A stretch of 64,000 bases of DNA from Verrucomicrobiota bacterium (lineage in GTDB: Bacteria; Verrucomicrobiota; Verrucomicrobiia; Chthoniobacterales; UBA6821). A program made the position numbers and the translations under genes. Each line of letters opens with the position of its first letter. The stretch's first letter is position 1. Under the pieces are notes generated by a model. The model saw only the letters and a list, made by a program, of their open reading frames with translations. It searched no databases and was not told where the DNA came from. Positions 26,831-34,548 of the stretch are shown here, one piece after another. The stretch covers positions 1-64,000 of the forward strand of contig JAIOPL010000003.1 of NCBI GenBank assembly GCA_021413925.1. The letters are read 5' to 3'.

Positions 26831-26923
26831 TCACAGGGATGAAAGGGATTAAGTGGATAAAGATAATTTTGTCTTAGCAGTCTTTTCTTTCACCCATCTC
26901 ATTCATCCCCTTCATCCCTGTGA
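26831..26923. repeat. 93-bp fold-back repeat between the two glycosyltransferase-like genes
   Basis: The left arm TCACAGGGATGAAAGGGATT (26831-26850) is complementary, with a few mismatches, to the right arm ATCCCCTTCATCCCTGTGA (26905-26923). The internal part is AT-rich. The arms match the motif at 641-665 and the larger element at 33973-34185. The right arm contains the GTG used as start codon by the next gene. Confidence 0.7.
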
Positions 26924-28101
26924 AATCCTCCCTGCCTCCCGTCTTTGTTGGTTGTGGTTTTGCGGCCAAGTATCCCGAGGGTGGCGGGAACTTTTCCGTT
27001 CCGCTCCAGTATCTCATGGGGCTGAAGCGGATGGGACGTCGTGGTGTCTGGCTCGAGGTGCTGCAGGAGAGCGGCAATCCGGAAAAGGATGTCCAGTGCA
27101 TCCGGACCTTCTGTCGCCGGATGACTCTTTACGGTATCGAATATTGCCTACTGCTTCGCCCGACACAGAAATCCAAGGGACCTGAGGAGCATGATCCTTC
27201 GGCAATGGGTGTGGGCATGAAGTCCTTCGGGATGCCGATCGCCGAGTTGAAGGAACTGGCACCCCATGCCGTCCTGCTGAATCTCAGTTATTCGATCAAG
27301 CCGCCGCTCACCAATCTCTTCGGCCGTCGGCTACTCTGCAGTCTCGATCCGACCGAGGTGCTTTTCTGGATGGACCAGATGGAGATGGGGCAGTCCTCCC
27401 ATGATGAGTTCTGGTCCGTCGGTCTCTGCATGGAGGCGATCGATCCACGACTCCCCAAGCCGATCGTGCACTGGAAAAGCTATTTTCCGTTGGTCGACAC
27501 CGAACTTCTAAAACTTCAACCCCGCCCCATGGGGCCTGGCAAGCCCCGGTTCACAACGATCGGCCAGTGGTATTGGGATGGGAATATCGAAATCGGCAAT
27601 GAGTATTACGACTACTCCAAGCAGGCGGCTTTCGCCCCCTATATGGAACTTCCCGGTCGGGTTCCGGAGGCGGTTTTTGAGTTGGCCATGAATCTGAATC
27701 CCGATGACCCCGAGCGTGCGCGTCTTCGTTCCTTGGGATGGAAGGTCGCCACGCCGCACACTCTGACCCGGACGCCTGCGTCCTATTACCGTTATCTTGC
27801 AGGTGCCACCGCCGAGTTTACTGCGGTGAAGTTGGAGGCCATCATGGGTAGCGGATGGCTGAGTGATCGTGCCGCCGCATTTCTGGCACTGGGCCGTCCC
27901 GTGGTGACGGAGCCGACGGGTGCCGAGCGGTTTCTTCCGACGCAATCAGGGATGCTCTTTGTGCGCAACCTGGAGGAGGCGGTCGAGGCCTCCAAGAGGG
28001 TTCTTAGCGACTGGCCTGCACTTTCCAAGGCGGCCCGTATCACTGCGGTGGAGTGCTTCGATTCGGTGAAGAATCTCAAGATGCTCTTGGGGTACTCCTG
28101 A
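26920..28101 (+). CDS. Glycosyltransferase-like protein, paralogue 2
   Basis: The 393-residue protein is a divergent paralogue of its upstream neighbour. Near the C-terminus it has AEFTAVKLEAIMGSGWLSDR followed by AAAFLALGRPVVTEPTG, matching the corresponding motif of paralogue 1. The N-terminus begins PVFVGCGFAAKYPEGGGNF, then PLQYLMGLKRMGRRGVWLE. The predicted start is GTG at 26920, inside the arm of a dispersed repeat; the next in-frame Met is far downstream, so the GTG is likely. The pair sits behind an exporter of the MsbA type and before tRNA-His. I infer a role in making an exported glycoconjugate; substrates cannot be read from sequence. Confidence 0.68.
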   Translation: MKSSLPPVFVGCGFAAKYPEGGGNFSVPLQYLMGLKRMGRRGVWLEVLQESGNPEKDVQCIRTFCRRMTLYGIEYCLLLRPTQKSKGPEEHDPSAMGVGMKSFGMPIAELKELAPHAVLLNLSYSIKPPLTNLFGRRLLCSLDPTEVLFWMDQMEMGQSSHDEFWSVGLCMEAIDPRLPKPIVHWKSYFPLVDTELLKLQPRPMGPGKPRFTTIGQWYWDGNIEIGNEYYDYSKQAAFAPYMELPGRVPEAVFELAMNLNPDDPERARLRSLGWKVATPHTLTRTPASYYRYLAGATAEFTAVKLEAIMGSGWLSDRAAAFLALGRPVVTEPTGAERFLPTQSGMLFVRNLEEAVEASKRVLSDWPALSKAARITAVECFDSVKNLKMLLGYS

Positions 28102-28117
28102 AGTTCTTTAAAAAACG

Positions 28118-28190
28118 GGTGGCTGACGGGGCTCGAACCCGCAACAGCCGGTACCACAAACCGGAGCTCTACCATTGAGCTACAGCCACC
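28118..28190 (-). tRNA. tRNA-His (GTG)
   Basis: Read on the minus strand the gene folds into a full cloverleaf. The acceptor stem is GTGGCTG/CAGCCAC, with an extra 5' G opposite C73 as is typical of tRNA-His. The anticodon loop is TTGTGGT with anticodon GTG, and the T-arm is TGCGGGTTCGAGCCCCGT. CCA is not encoded. A run of six T follows directly on the same strand and may end transcription. It lies convergent to the glycosyltransferase-like gene that ends 16 bp away. Confidence 0.95.
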
Positions 28191-28280
28191 ATCGTTTCCT
28201 CCCAAAAGGGGGTTTGATATCATGTCTTTGCGGCACGAGTTGTCAATCCTAGCATTAGGTGAAAAGCTAGTAAAAGAATC

Positions 28281-29153
28281 ATGCCGACAACGAAACCCAA
28301 GGCGCCCATCAGGCGCAAATTCCTACTCTCCTCAGCACCCTCCCAGATGGCTCTCTCGAGCTGTCTGGAGATCGAGCAGGGGTACATTGTCAGGGAGCGC
28401 GGACAGGAACTCCGGATGCGTCGCGAGGGGAGCCGCTACTCCCTGTCGGCTCGCGACCGCTCCGGGCGGACCGTCACCGGTCAGGAGATCCGCATCACCA
28501 AAGGACAGTTCGAGAAGCTCTGGCCCTTCACACTCGGACAGCGGATCACCCGTATCCGTCATATCATGAAGCTCGGCAGGCTGAAGATGAAGATCGATGA
28601 GTTTACGGGGGAACATGCGCCGCTCCGTCTGGCGGAGATCTTTTTTACGGATGCGGCTGATAGCAAATCCTTCAAGAAGCCCGATTTCCTTGGGGAGGAG
28701 GTGACCAGACGGGATGAATACCAGACGGCAGAAATGGCGATCCACGGGGCACCGGAGCCCTCCGGCATGTGCCAGCTAGGAATCCTGCCCTACACCTTTA
28801 TCGATCGGCGACTGCATCTCCTGCTCATCACCAGTTCCTCGGGGAACCGGTGGATTTTCCCCAAGGGCCGTCAGGAACCCGACATGACATCCCATGAGGT
28901 TGCCATGATGGAGGCCGTGGAAGAAGCGGGGGTGCTCGGAACTATCAGGCAGGATCTGCGGACCCGATGCCAGATGTCCGACGGCCGCTTTCTTCAACTC
29001 TACGCGATGAAAATCTCGAAGCTCCTGAAGAGCTGGCCCGAGGAGAACGTGCGCCGCCGCCGGCTGTTTCCATTCAGTGATGCCCTGGAAATGATTGGTG
29101 ATCCGGGTCTTGCGAAAGCCGTTCGCAGGTTGGCTGTGACGATCAATAAGTAA
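28281..29153 (+). CDS. CYTH-Nudix fusion protein
   Basis: The 290-residue protein appears to join two phosphate-hydrolysing domains. Residues about 28-155 look like a CYTH domain (inorganic triphosphatase/adenylate cyclase tunnel fold): CLEIEQGYIV, then LRMRREGSRYSLSARD, LKMKIDEFTG, LRLAEIFFTDA and FLGEEVTRRDEYQTAEMAIHG. The leading ExExK motif reads EIEQG, so its lysine is missing. Residues about 165-285 are a Nudix domain with the box at GRQEPDMTSHEVAMMEAVEE; the metal-binding EXXEE is kept (E..EE), but the usual first Glu and the Arg are both Met. The likely substrate is a polyphosphorylated small molecule, possibly a diphosphoinositol- or dinucleoside-polyphosphate-like compound. The start at 28281 gives a basic N-terminus. 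It stands alone between tRNA-His and the chaperone gene. Confidence 0.75.
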   Translation: MPTTKPKAPIRRKFLLSSAPSQMALSSCLEIEQGYIVRERGQELRMRREGSRYSLSARDRSGRTVTGQEIRITKGQFEKLWPFTLGQRITRIRHIMKLGRLKMKIDEFTGEHAPLRLAEIFFTDAADSKSFKKPDFLGEEVTRRDEYQTAEMAIHGAPEPSGMCQLGILPYTFIDRRLHLLLITSSSGNRWIFPKGRQEPDMTSHEVAMMEAVEEAGVLGTIRQDLRTRCQMSDGRFLQLYAMKISKLLKSWPEENVRRRRLFPFSDALEMIGDPGLAKAVRRLAVTINK

Positions 29154-29344
29154 GTCCCGTTCCCAGGAGTGAAAAGTTGAAGGGATGAAGGGAGGCAGAA
29201 TCTCAAAACGTCTTCGTTCTCTACAGATAGCTACTTTTAACTTGTTTAACCATTTAACGGATCCACTCCCGATCTCCTTCGTCGTGCTTGCTTTCGCCCT
29301 TGCACCTCATTAGTCAGATAGATCACTTTTCGCGGGTTTTTATC

Positions 29345-29383
29345 CCGATTACCCATCACCCAGAACCTCTTCCGTAATTTCCC
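29345..29383. repeat. CCCATCACCC-type tract before the PpiD-like gene
   Basis: CCGATTACCCATCACCC at 29345-29361 resembles the arm of the fold-back at 44640-44716 and the tract in the sucB linker at 11717-11748. It continues into a C/T-rich leader ending TTTCCC just before the ATG at 29384. Confidence 0.4.
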
Positions 29384-30955
29384 ATGCTGACCGTCATCCG
29401 TAAAAATCAACAGGTTCTTATGCTGGTGATCGCCATACTGACGATCGTTGCCTTCATCTGGCTCTACAACCCCACCGACAAATTTCAAAAGTTCGGATCC
29501 AATGATGTGATCTCGATCTATGGTCGCGTGGTTCAGCGTGCCGAAATCGACCATCAGGTACGTGGTTACCGTCTTGCTCTAGCCCTGGGTTTGACCGATT
29601 TCGTCCGTGACCTCGGAGGCATGGGAGAGAATGAGGAGGCCTCCGTGAGCGATTTCATTCTGAATCTCTTTGTCATCCGCAACCAAGCTCCGTTACTTGG
29701 CATTCACCCTGCCGACGAGGCAGTTGCCAATGTGATCAAGGGACTCCCTTCTCTTCAGACTGCCGGTACCTTTGATCCGGCTAAGTATGCCGCCTTTATC
29801 CAGGATCAGTTGGCTCCCAATGGCTTTACCGAGCGACAGATGGAGGAGATCGTCCGGGATTCCTTGCGTGTCAGGGAACTGCATCGGATCATCAGCTCAC
29901 CCGTGGCCATCGGCGAGGGCCAGGTCCGCGAGGCTGCACGGATCTATCAGCCGATCACGGCTCAGGTGCTGCGTTTCGAGCGGGATTCATTTGGTAAGAA
30001 TGTCACAGTACCGAACGAGGAAGTGGCCGCCTTTTATTCCAAGAACAAGGGTGGACTTCTTTCCCCCGAGAGCCGTGACGTGACCTATGTGGTCTTCGAC
30101 CTGCCTGACGCGCAGCAAAAACTCACCGGCAAGGAAAAGGCCGCTGCACAGCAGAAGCTGGCGGATCAGGCGGAGAGTTCCATAAAGATCATCCGTGGCG
30201 AGATTTCCAAGGGGAGCGCCTTTGCCAAGTCTGCAAAGCAGGTGGCTGCCCTGCAACCCGAGAAAGTGACCGGCCTCCAGCGTGACGGGAGCGTGAAGGG
30301 AAAGGATTCGGGCATCCCTTTATCCGTTGCGTCCGCGGCCTTCCGTCTCCAGAAGACAGGCGAGCTTTCCGACATCATTCAGGAGGGGAATTCCTTCTAT
30401 GTCATTTCCGTGGATGGAGTGAATCCCGTCCGCCAACTTGAACTGGCAGAGGTTTCCGAAAAGATTATTACTCATCTGAAAGAAGAAAAAGCGGTCAAGC
30501 TTCTTGCCGACTCGGCTTCCAAATCCCTCGATAAGATCCGTGCCGACATGGCTGCTGGAAAATCCTTCGCGGATGCTGCAAAAGCCGGCGGTGTGAAGAC
30601 GACAGCTCTTGCGGGAGTCACTCCTTCCGACCAGAAGAACTCGCAGGAGCAGCAGGCTTTGGCCTCGGCCAGTCTTGGTCTGAAGGACGGCCAGCTTGGC
30701 TCTCTACAGCCGGCTCCCTGGGGCGGCGTTGCCATCTACCTAGTGAAGCGAACCCCGCTTACTGATGCCCAGTGGAAAGAGCACCAAGCCACGCTTTCCA
30801 AGACGATTCTCTCCAATGAGCAGGACCTACTCTACATGGATTGGCTCCGTTCCGCCCGCACCTCTGCTCAGATCAAGATGCTTGGACGAGATGCCCGGAA
30901 CTCGCAAGGTGCGCAGAATGCTCAGGGCTCTCAAGCTGCCCAGGGCCCTCAGTAA
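29384..30955 (+). CDS. PpiD/SurA-like periplasmic folding factor
   Basis: The 523-residue protein begins with a cytoplasmic basic segment and one membrane anchor (residues about 10-28, QVLMLVIAILTIVAFIWLY), the PpiD topology. A SurA-N-like chaperone region follows (VVQRAEIDHQVRGYRLAL). Residues about 215-350 form a PPIC-like rotamase region with SPESRDVTYVVFDLP and then IIQEGNSFYVISVDGV. The extreme C-terminus is a low-complexity NSQGAQNAQGSQ tail. It probably assists folding of outer-membrane and periplasmic proteins after Sec export. Whether the rotamase part is active is uncertain because the canonical PPIC residues are only partly evident. Confidence 0.75.
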   Translation: MLTVIRKNQQVLMLVIAILTIVAFIWLYNPTDKFQKFGSNDVISIYGRVVQRAEIDHQVRGYRLALALGLTDFVRDLGGMGENEEASVSDFILNLFVIRNQAPLLGIHPADEAVANVIKGLPSLQTAGTFDPAKYAAFIQDQLAPNGFTERQMEEIVRDSLRVRELHRIISSPVAIGEGQVREAARIYQPITAQVLRFERDSFGKNVTVPNEEVAAFYSKNKGGLLSPESRDVTYVVFDLPDAQQKLTGKEKAAAQQKLADQAESSIKIIRGEISKGSAFAKSAKQVAALQPEKVTGLQRDGSVKGKDSGIPLSVASAAFRLQKTGELSDIIQEGNSFYVISVDGVNPVRQLELAEVSEKIITHLKEEKAVKLLADSASKSLDKIRADMAAGKSFADAAKAGGVKTTALAGVTPSDQKNSQEQQALASASLGLKDGQLGSLQPAPWGGVAIYLVKRTPLTDAQWKEHQATLSKTILSNEQDLLYMDWLRSARTSAQIKMLGRDARNSQGAQNAQGSQAAQGPQ

Positions 30956-30985
30956 GAATCCCAGCGGAGGGGCTTAGAAGTTTTC

Positions 30986-31387
30986 ATGCCTGAAACTCAG
31001 CCCGAGAGTGGTGACGCTGCGACCCTCCTTGACCTTTTTGATGAGGCCAGCGGGGATGTCGCCGTGGGGGAACTCGAGGCTGCCGTGGAAAAATACCGTC
31101 GCTGCATCGAGATCGACCCACTGTTCTTTGACGGATGGCATGCCTTGGGGATGGCCCTCATGAAAACGGGCCGCTTCCCAGAGGCCATAGAGGCGGGCCT
31201 GAAGGCGACGCAACTCCAACCCAATGACCAGCTAGCGTGGTCGAGTCTTTCCATGTTTTATGTGCGCAACCACCAGATCGCCGAGGCTGAGTCTGCCGGC
31301 GTGAAAGCTAGGATCCTTTCCTGGGGTGGCAAGATCGCCAAAGAAGAGGGTAGAGTTGAGCCGTCTGCCGAATCACCCGCTCCATGA
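30986..31387 (+). CDS. Small TPR-repeat protein
   Basis: The 133-residue protein contains about two and a half tetratricopeptide repeats, for example VEKYRRCIEIDPLFFDGWHALGMALMKTGRFPEAI and then LKATQLQPNDQLAWSSLSMFYVRNHQIAEAE (each with the W-LG-Y-A-F-A-P pattern; listed here in pieces to show order). It has no signal peptide. It overlaps metG by 4 bp (ATGA at 31384) and follows the PpiD-like gene by 30 bp. It is probably a protein-interaction adaptor; the partner is unknown. Confidence 0.8.
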   Translation: MPETQPESGDAATLLDLFDEASGDVAVGELEAAVEKYRRCIEIDPLFFDGWHALGMALMKTGRFPEAIEAGLKATQLQPNDQLAWSSLSMFYVRNHQIAEAESAGVKARILSWGGKIAKEEGRVEPSAESPAP

Positions 31388-32955
31388 AACCATTCTTCAT
31401 CACCACCGCGATCGATTACACCAACGCACCGCCCCATGTCGGCCATGCGTACGAGAAGATCTTGGCCGATGTGCTGGCCCGCTATCAGCGCCAGAGGGGG
31501 CGGGAGGTCTTCTTTTTGACAGGGGTCGACCAGCACGGCCAGAAAGTCCAGCAGAGTGCCGAACGTGAAGGAATTCCTCCCCAGGAATTCGCCGACAGGG
31601 TTTCCGAGAAATTCCTCACACTCTGGAAAACGCTGGGTATTTCCTACGACGCCTGGGCGGCAACGACGGCCCCTCTGCACAAGGCGGCGGTCCAGCGCAT
31701 TCTCCAGGATCTCAAGGAGCGCGATTGGCTCTACAAGGCGACTTACAGCGGCCACTACAGCGTCCGTCAGGAGCAGTTCCTGACCGACAAGGAGCGGGGG
31801 CCCGACGGAGAGTTCGGACCCGAATGGGGCGAGGTCGTCCTGCTGAACGAAGAGAACTGGTACTTCCGTCTCTCGAAGTGCTCCGAGTGGCTCCATAGCT
31901 TCCTGGAGAGCCGCAAGGATTTCGTCACCCCTGACTTCCGTCAGACCGAGCTGAAGAATGCTGCTGCGAAGATCACAGGGGACCTCTGCATCTCGCGTCC
32001 TAAGAGCCGCCTGGAGTGGGGGATCGAGCTGCCGTTCGATTCCGGCTTTGTCACCTATGTCTGGTTCGATGCCTTGATCAACTACATCAGCTTTGCCGGT
32101 TATGGTGTTGAGGTAGAAGAGGGCCAGGTTGCTTTCGACACGCTCTGGCCCGCCGACCATCACGTGATCGGCAAGGACATTCTGATCCCAGCCCACGGCG
32201 TCTACTGGCCCTGCATGCTGCATGCCATGGGGTTCAGCGATGATCGGATGCCGCATCTGCTGGTTCACGGCTTCTGGAGCCTGCGCGGCGAGAAGGTTAG
32301 CAAGAGCACCGGAAACGTGGTTGATCCCGCCGCGCTGGTGGAGACCTATGGAGTTACCGCACTTCGGTATTATCTCATGCGCGATGCCGTCATGGGGCGC
32401 GATGCCGACTTTAGCGAGGAGCGTCTAATCCTGCGTCATAATACCGAGCTGGGGAACGGCCTCGGTAATCTCGTGAACCGGACCCTGAGCATGACCCATC
32501 GCTACCGCGAGGGATCGCCAAAGCAGGTGGCTCTTCCTACGGACCTAGCCGCCCATCTGGCTGCTGATGCCGAGTCAGTGAAGGTCTTTGTCGCTCAGAT
32601 GAATGCCACCCAGATCCATGCCGGAATCGAGACCATGGTCGACTTGGTGAATAGGGCGAATGCCCTGGTGGATTCCGCAGCGCCTTGGAAGCTCGCCAAG
32701 GATCCGGAACAGGCCGACAGGCTTGATGCCGTGCTTTCCACTCTTATCCTCTCGGCCCGCACCGCTGCAACGCTCCTCTTACCTGTAGCTCCGGAGGCCG
32801 CCACCGAGATCCTACGCCAGATTGCTCTTCCTGCCTTGGAGCTCGTGGGATTAGCAATCACCGCATTACCCGAGGGATACCGATGTGGCGAACCCAAGCC
32901 GGTCTTCCCGAGATTGGAAATGTCGGTTGAGGGAATTGGCGATTCCGCTACATGA
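31384..32955 (+). CDS. metG: Methionyl-tRNA synthetase
   Basis: Class I synthetase charging tRNA-Met. The 523-residue protein has the HIGH-equivalent HVGHAYEKILADVLAR near residue 18, the GVDQHG motif near 47, FVTYVWFDALINYI near 222 and the KMSKS-equivalent KVSKSTGNVVDP near 305. The zinc-knuckle region is reduced, as in the shorter bacterial type, and the C-terminal EMAP-like dimerisation domain of E. coli MetG is absent. It overlaps both its neighbours by 4 bp, forming a TPR-metG-acyltransferase operon. Confidence 0.95.
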   Translation: MKPFFITTAIDYTNAPPHVGHAYEKILADVLARYQRQRGREVFFLTGVDQHGQKVQQSAEREGIPPQEFADRVSEKFLTLWKTLGISYDAWAATTAPLHKAAVQRILQDLKERDWLYKATYSGHYSVRQEQFLTDKERGPDGEFGPEWGEVVLLNEENWYFRLSKCSEWLHSFLESRKDFVTPDFRQTELKNAAAKITGDLCISRPKSRLEWGIELPFDSGFVTYVWFDALINYISFAGYGVEVEEGQVAFDTLWPADHHVIGKDILIPAHGVYWPCMLHAMGFSDDRMPHLLVHGFWSLRGEKVSKSTGNVVDPAALVETYGVTALRYYLMRDAVMGRDADFSEERLILRHNTELGNGLGNLVNRTLSMTHRYREGSPKQVALPTDLAAHLAADAESVKVFVAQMNATQIHAGIETMVDLVNRANALVDSAAPWKLAKDPEQADRLDAVLSTLILSARTAATLLLPVAPEAATEILRQIALPALELVGLAITALPEGYRCGEPKPVFPRLEMSVEGIGDSAT

Positions 32956-33968
32956 CTACATCCGGACAGGCTGTTGGCTTGAGAGCCTTCCCTTTTTGGA
33001 AGCGTCAGCGCTATCGCCTGGAATATTGGGGCCTCAGGTTGGCTTCTGCTTTGGTATGCCTTCTGCCATGGAGAGTGATCCCCCCGCTCGCAAATTTCGT
33101 CGGATCACTCTTCTACTCCTTGGACGCTCACCGCCGTGAGGTGACCATTGCGAATCTGCGCTCAGCTTTCGGAGAGCGCTATTCGGAGGCAGAGTATGAT
33201 TGTATCGGAAGAAAATCCTACGGCGTCTTTGCTCGAACGGCTCTTGAGCTTCTCTGGTCCTCGAATCTCTCGAAGGAAGTATTGGACGAGATCATCACCA
33301 CCGAGGGACTCGATCCGATGCCCTCCCATGGTGTCGAGGGAAGGCCTGCTCTCTATTTCTGCCTTCATGCAGGGAACTTCGAGTGGCTCAGTCAGATCAC
33401 CTGTCGGCATTTTGGAAATTTCCCGGTCATCGCCCAGAACCTAAAGAATCCGCTACTCGGCCCTCTCTTCGACGGATGGCGATCCGCTCTCGGCCAGGAG
33501 ATCATGCCCCAGAAGGGAGCCATGCTAAGGACCATCCGTTATCTCAAGGATGGGGGAAAAATGGGGATGCTGATCGACCTGAATCTTAAACCGAGTGAGG
33601 GACCTGTTGTGATCCGACAGTTCGGGCGCCTCCTGACTCCGGTGACCCGACTGCCGGCGGAACTTGCCCTAAGGACCGGGTCAGCCCTTGTCCCCGTGGA
33701 ATGCCTCCCGCGAAAGGATGGTGGCTATATCGTTCGCTATCTGCCCGAGCTTCCCGTGACTGCGGAAACCACGCCCGCCCAGATTGCCCAAGCCTGCTGG
33801 GACGCCTTGGAACCGGGTCTCCATACTCACCCTGAACTCTGGCTCTGGAGCTACAAACACTGGCGCTACCGGCCTAAGGGTTCGGAAGGATCTGAGGGTG
33901 AGGGATATCCGTTCTATGCGGGTGAGTATGAGCCGTTTCAGGAGCTGATCGACAGAGTTAAGAAATAG
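32952..33968 (+). CDS. LpxL/HtrB-like lipid A acyltransferase
   Basis: The 338-residue inner-membrane-associated acyltransferase begins with a basic segment and a hydrophobic region (LRLASALVCLLPWRVIPPLANFV). It carries the catalytic HX4(D/E) motif as HAGNFE near residue 139. Further family blocks are LKDGGKMGMLIDLN and the C-terminal PELWLWSYKHWRYRP. These enzymes add a secondary acyl chain to lipid A or a related lipid, so the organism probably makes lipopolysaccharide, which fits the O-antigen genes at the end of the window. It overlaps metG by 4 bp. Confidence 0.88.
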   Translation: MTTSGQAVGLRAFPFWKRQRYRLEYWGLRLASALVCLLPWRVIPPLANFVGSLFYSLDAHRREVTIANLRSAFGERYSEAEYDCIGRKSYGVFARTALELLWSSNLSKEVLDEIITTEGLDPMPSHGVEGRPALYFCLHAGNFEWLSQITCRHFGNFPVIAQNLKNPLLGPLFDGWRSALGQEIMPQKGAMLRTIRYLKDGGKMGMLIDLNLKPSEGPVVIRQFGRLLTPVTRLPAELALRTGSALVPVECLPRKDGGYIVRYLPELPVTAETTPAQIAQACWDALEPGLHTHPELWLWSYKHWRYRPKGSEGSEGEGYPFYAGEYEPFQELIDRVKK

Positions 33969-33972
33969 AATT

Positions 33973-34185
33973 CACGGGGATCAAGGGGATGAAGGTGATG
34001 GATGTTGAGTGAAGACTTGGGCAAGGGATTTTCAGTGCGGTCCTTTTCCAGAAAATGGGATGTTGGGGTTGCTGAACAACTCGAATTGGCAGGTCGCTAC
34101 GGAATCGCTACGGGCTTTGGATCTGGGCTAATATTACGATTTCGCCATCTTACACCTATCCCCTTAATCCCTTTTATCCCTGTGA
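33973..34185. repeat. 213-bp element with inverted TCACRGGGAT-type ends
   Basis: The left end TTCACGGGGATCAAGGGGAT begins near 33972, and the right end CCCTTAATCCCTTTTATCCC begins near 34161; they are imperfect inverted copies of the motif seen at 26831-26923 and 641-665. The interior contains no gene that I recognise. The arrangement suggests a small non-autonomous element or a pair of REP-like units with unrelated sequence between them. Confidence 0.5.
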
Positions 34186-34233
34186 GTAGAAAATGGGATG
34201 ACAAGCAGTACGCCTGGGGATATGGATCTTACC

Positions 34234-34431
34234 ATGAAAACTCTGCTGCTCCTTCCCCTGATCGTGGCTCCTCTCATGCTTGCCGGATGCAACACCTTCA
34301 AGGGAGTTGGGGAAGACATCTCGGGAGCCGCCACCTGGTCTCAAGAGAAGATGACGGGTGACAGTTCCGTAAAGAAGTCGGATTCGGATTATGTCCAGAA
34401 CCCGCCCCAGTTCCCGAAGACCTCGAACTGA
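34234..34431 (+). CDS. Entericidin-like small lipoprotein
   Basis: The 65-residue product starts MKTLLLLPLIVAPLMLAGC, a lipoprotein signal with lipobox LAGC. It continues NTFKGVGEDISGAATW, the typical N-terminal block of EcnA/EcnB (entericidin) proteins. It would be lipidated at the cysteine and held in a membrane facing the periplasm. I chose the ATG at 34234; an ATG at 34222 would add MDLT and has GGGGA just before it. In E. coli entericidins form an antidote/toxin pair, but single copies like this are common and their role is unsettled. Confidence 0.8.
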   Translation: MKTLLLLPLIVAPLMLAGCNTFKGVGEDISGAATWSQEKMTGDSSVKKSDSDYVQNPPQFPKTSN

Positions 34432-34440
34432 CTTGTAGCA

Positions 34441-34541
34441 AAGGATGAAACTTGAGACCTGAAACCTGAAAGGGCTGCAGGTTACAAATGCCATCCGATT
34501 TTAAGTTTTTACTCAGGTTTCAAGTTTCAGCTTTCATCCTT
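34441..34541. repeat. Fold-back repeat between convergent genes
   Basis: AAGGATGAAACTTGAGACCT (34441-34460, continuing to 34469) is complementary, with few mismatches, to the tract ending TTTCAGCTTTCATCCTT at 34541 (starting 34513). The two arms of 29 bases enclose a 43-base loop. It lies exactly between the stop codons of the lipoprotein gene and the oppositely oriented hrpB and may serve as a shared terminator. One arm also occurs at 16943-16968. Confidence 0.6.
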
Positions 34542-34548
34542 CTGTGGC

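Noticed and set aside
30899-30955. A repeat-derived tail (NSQGAQNAQGSQ) in the PpiD-like protein as a mobile repeat
   Set aside because: It is a short amino-acid repeat at a disordered C-terminus and does not match any intergenic repeat in the window.
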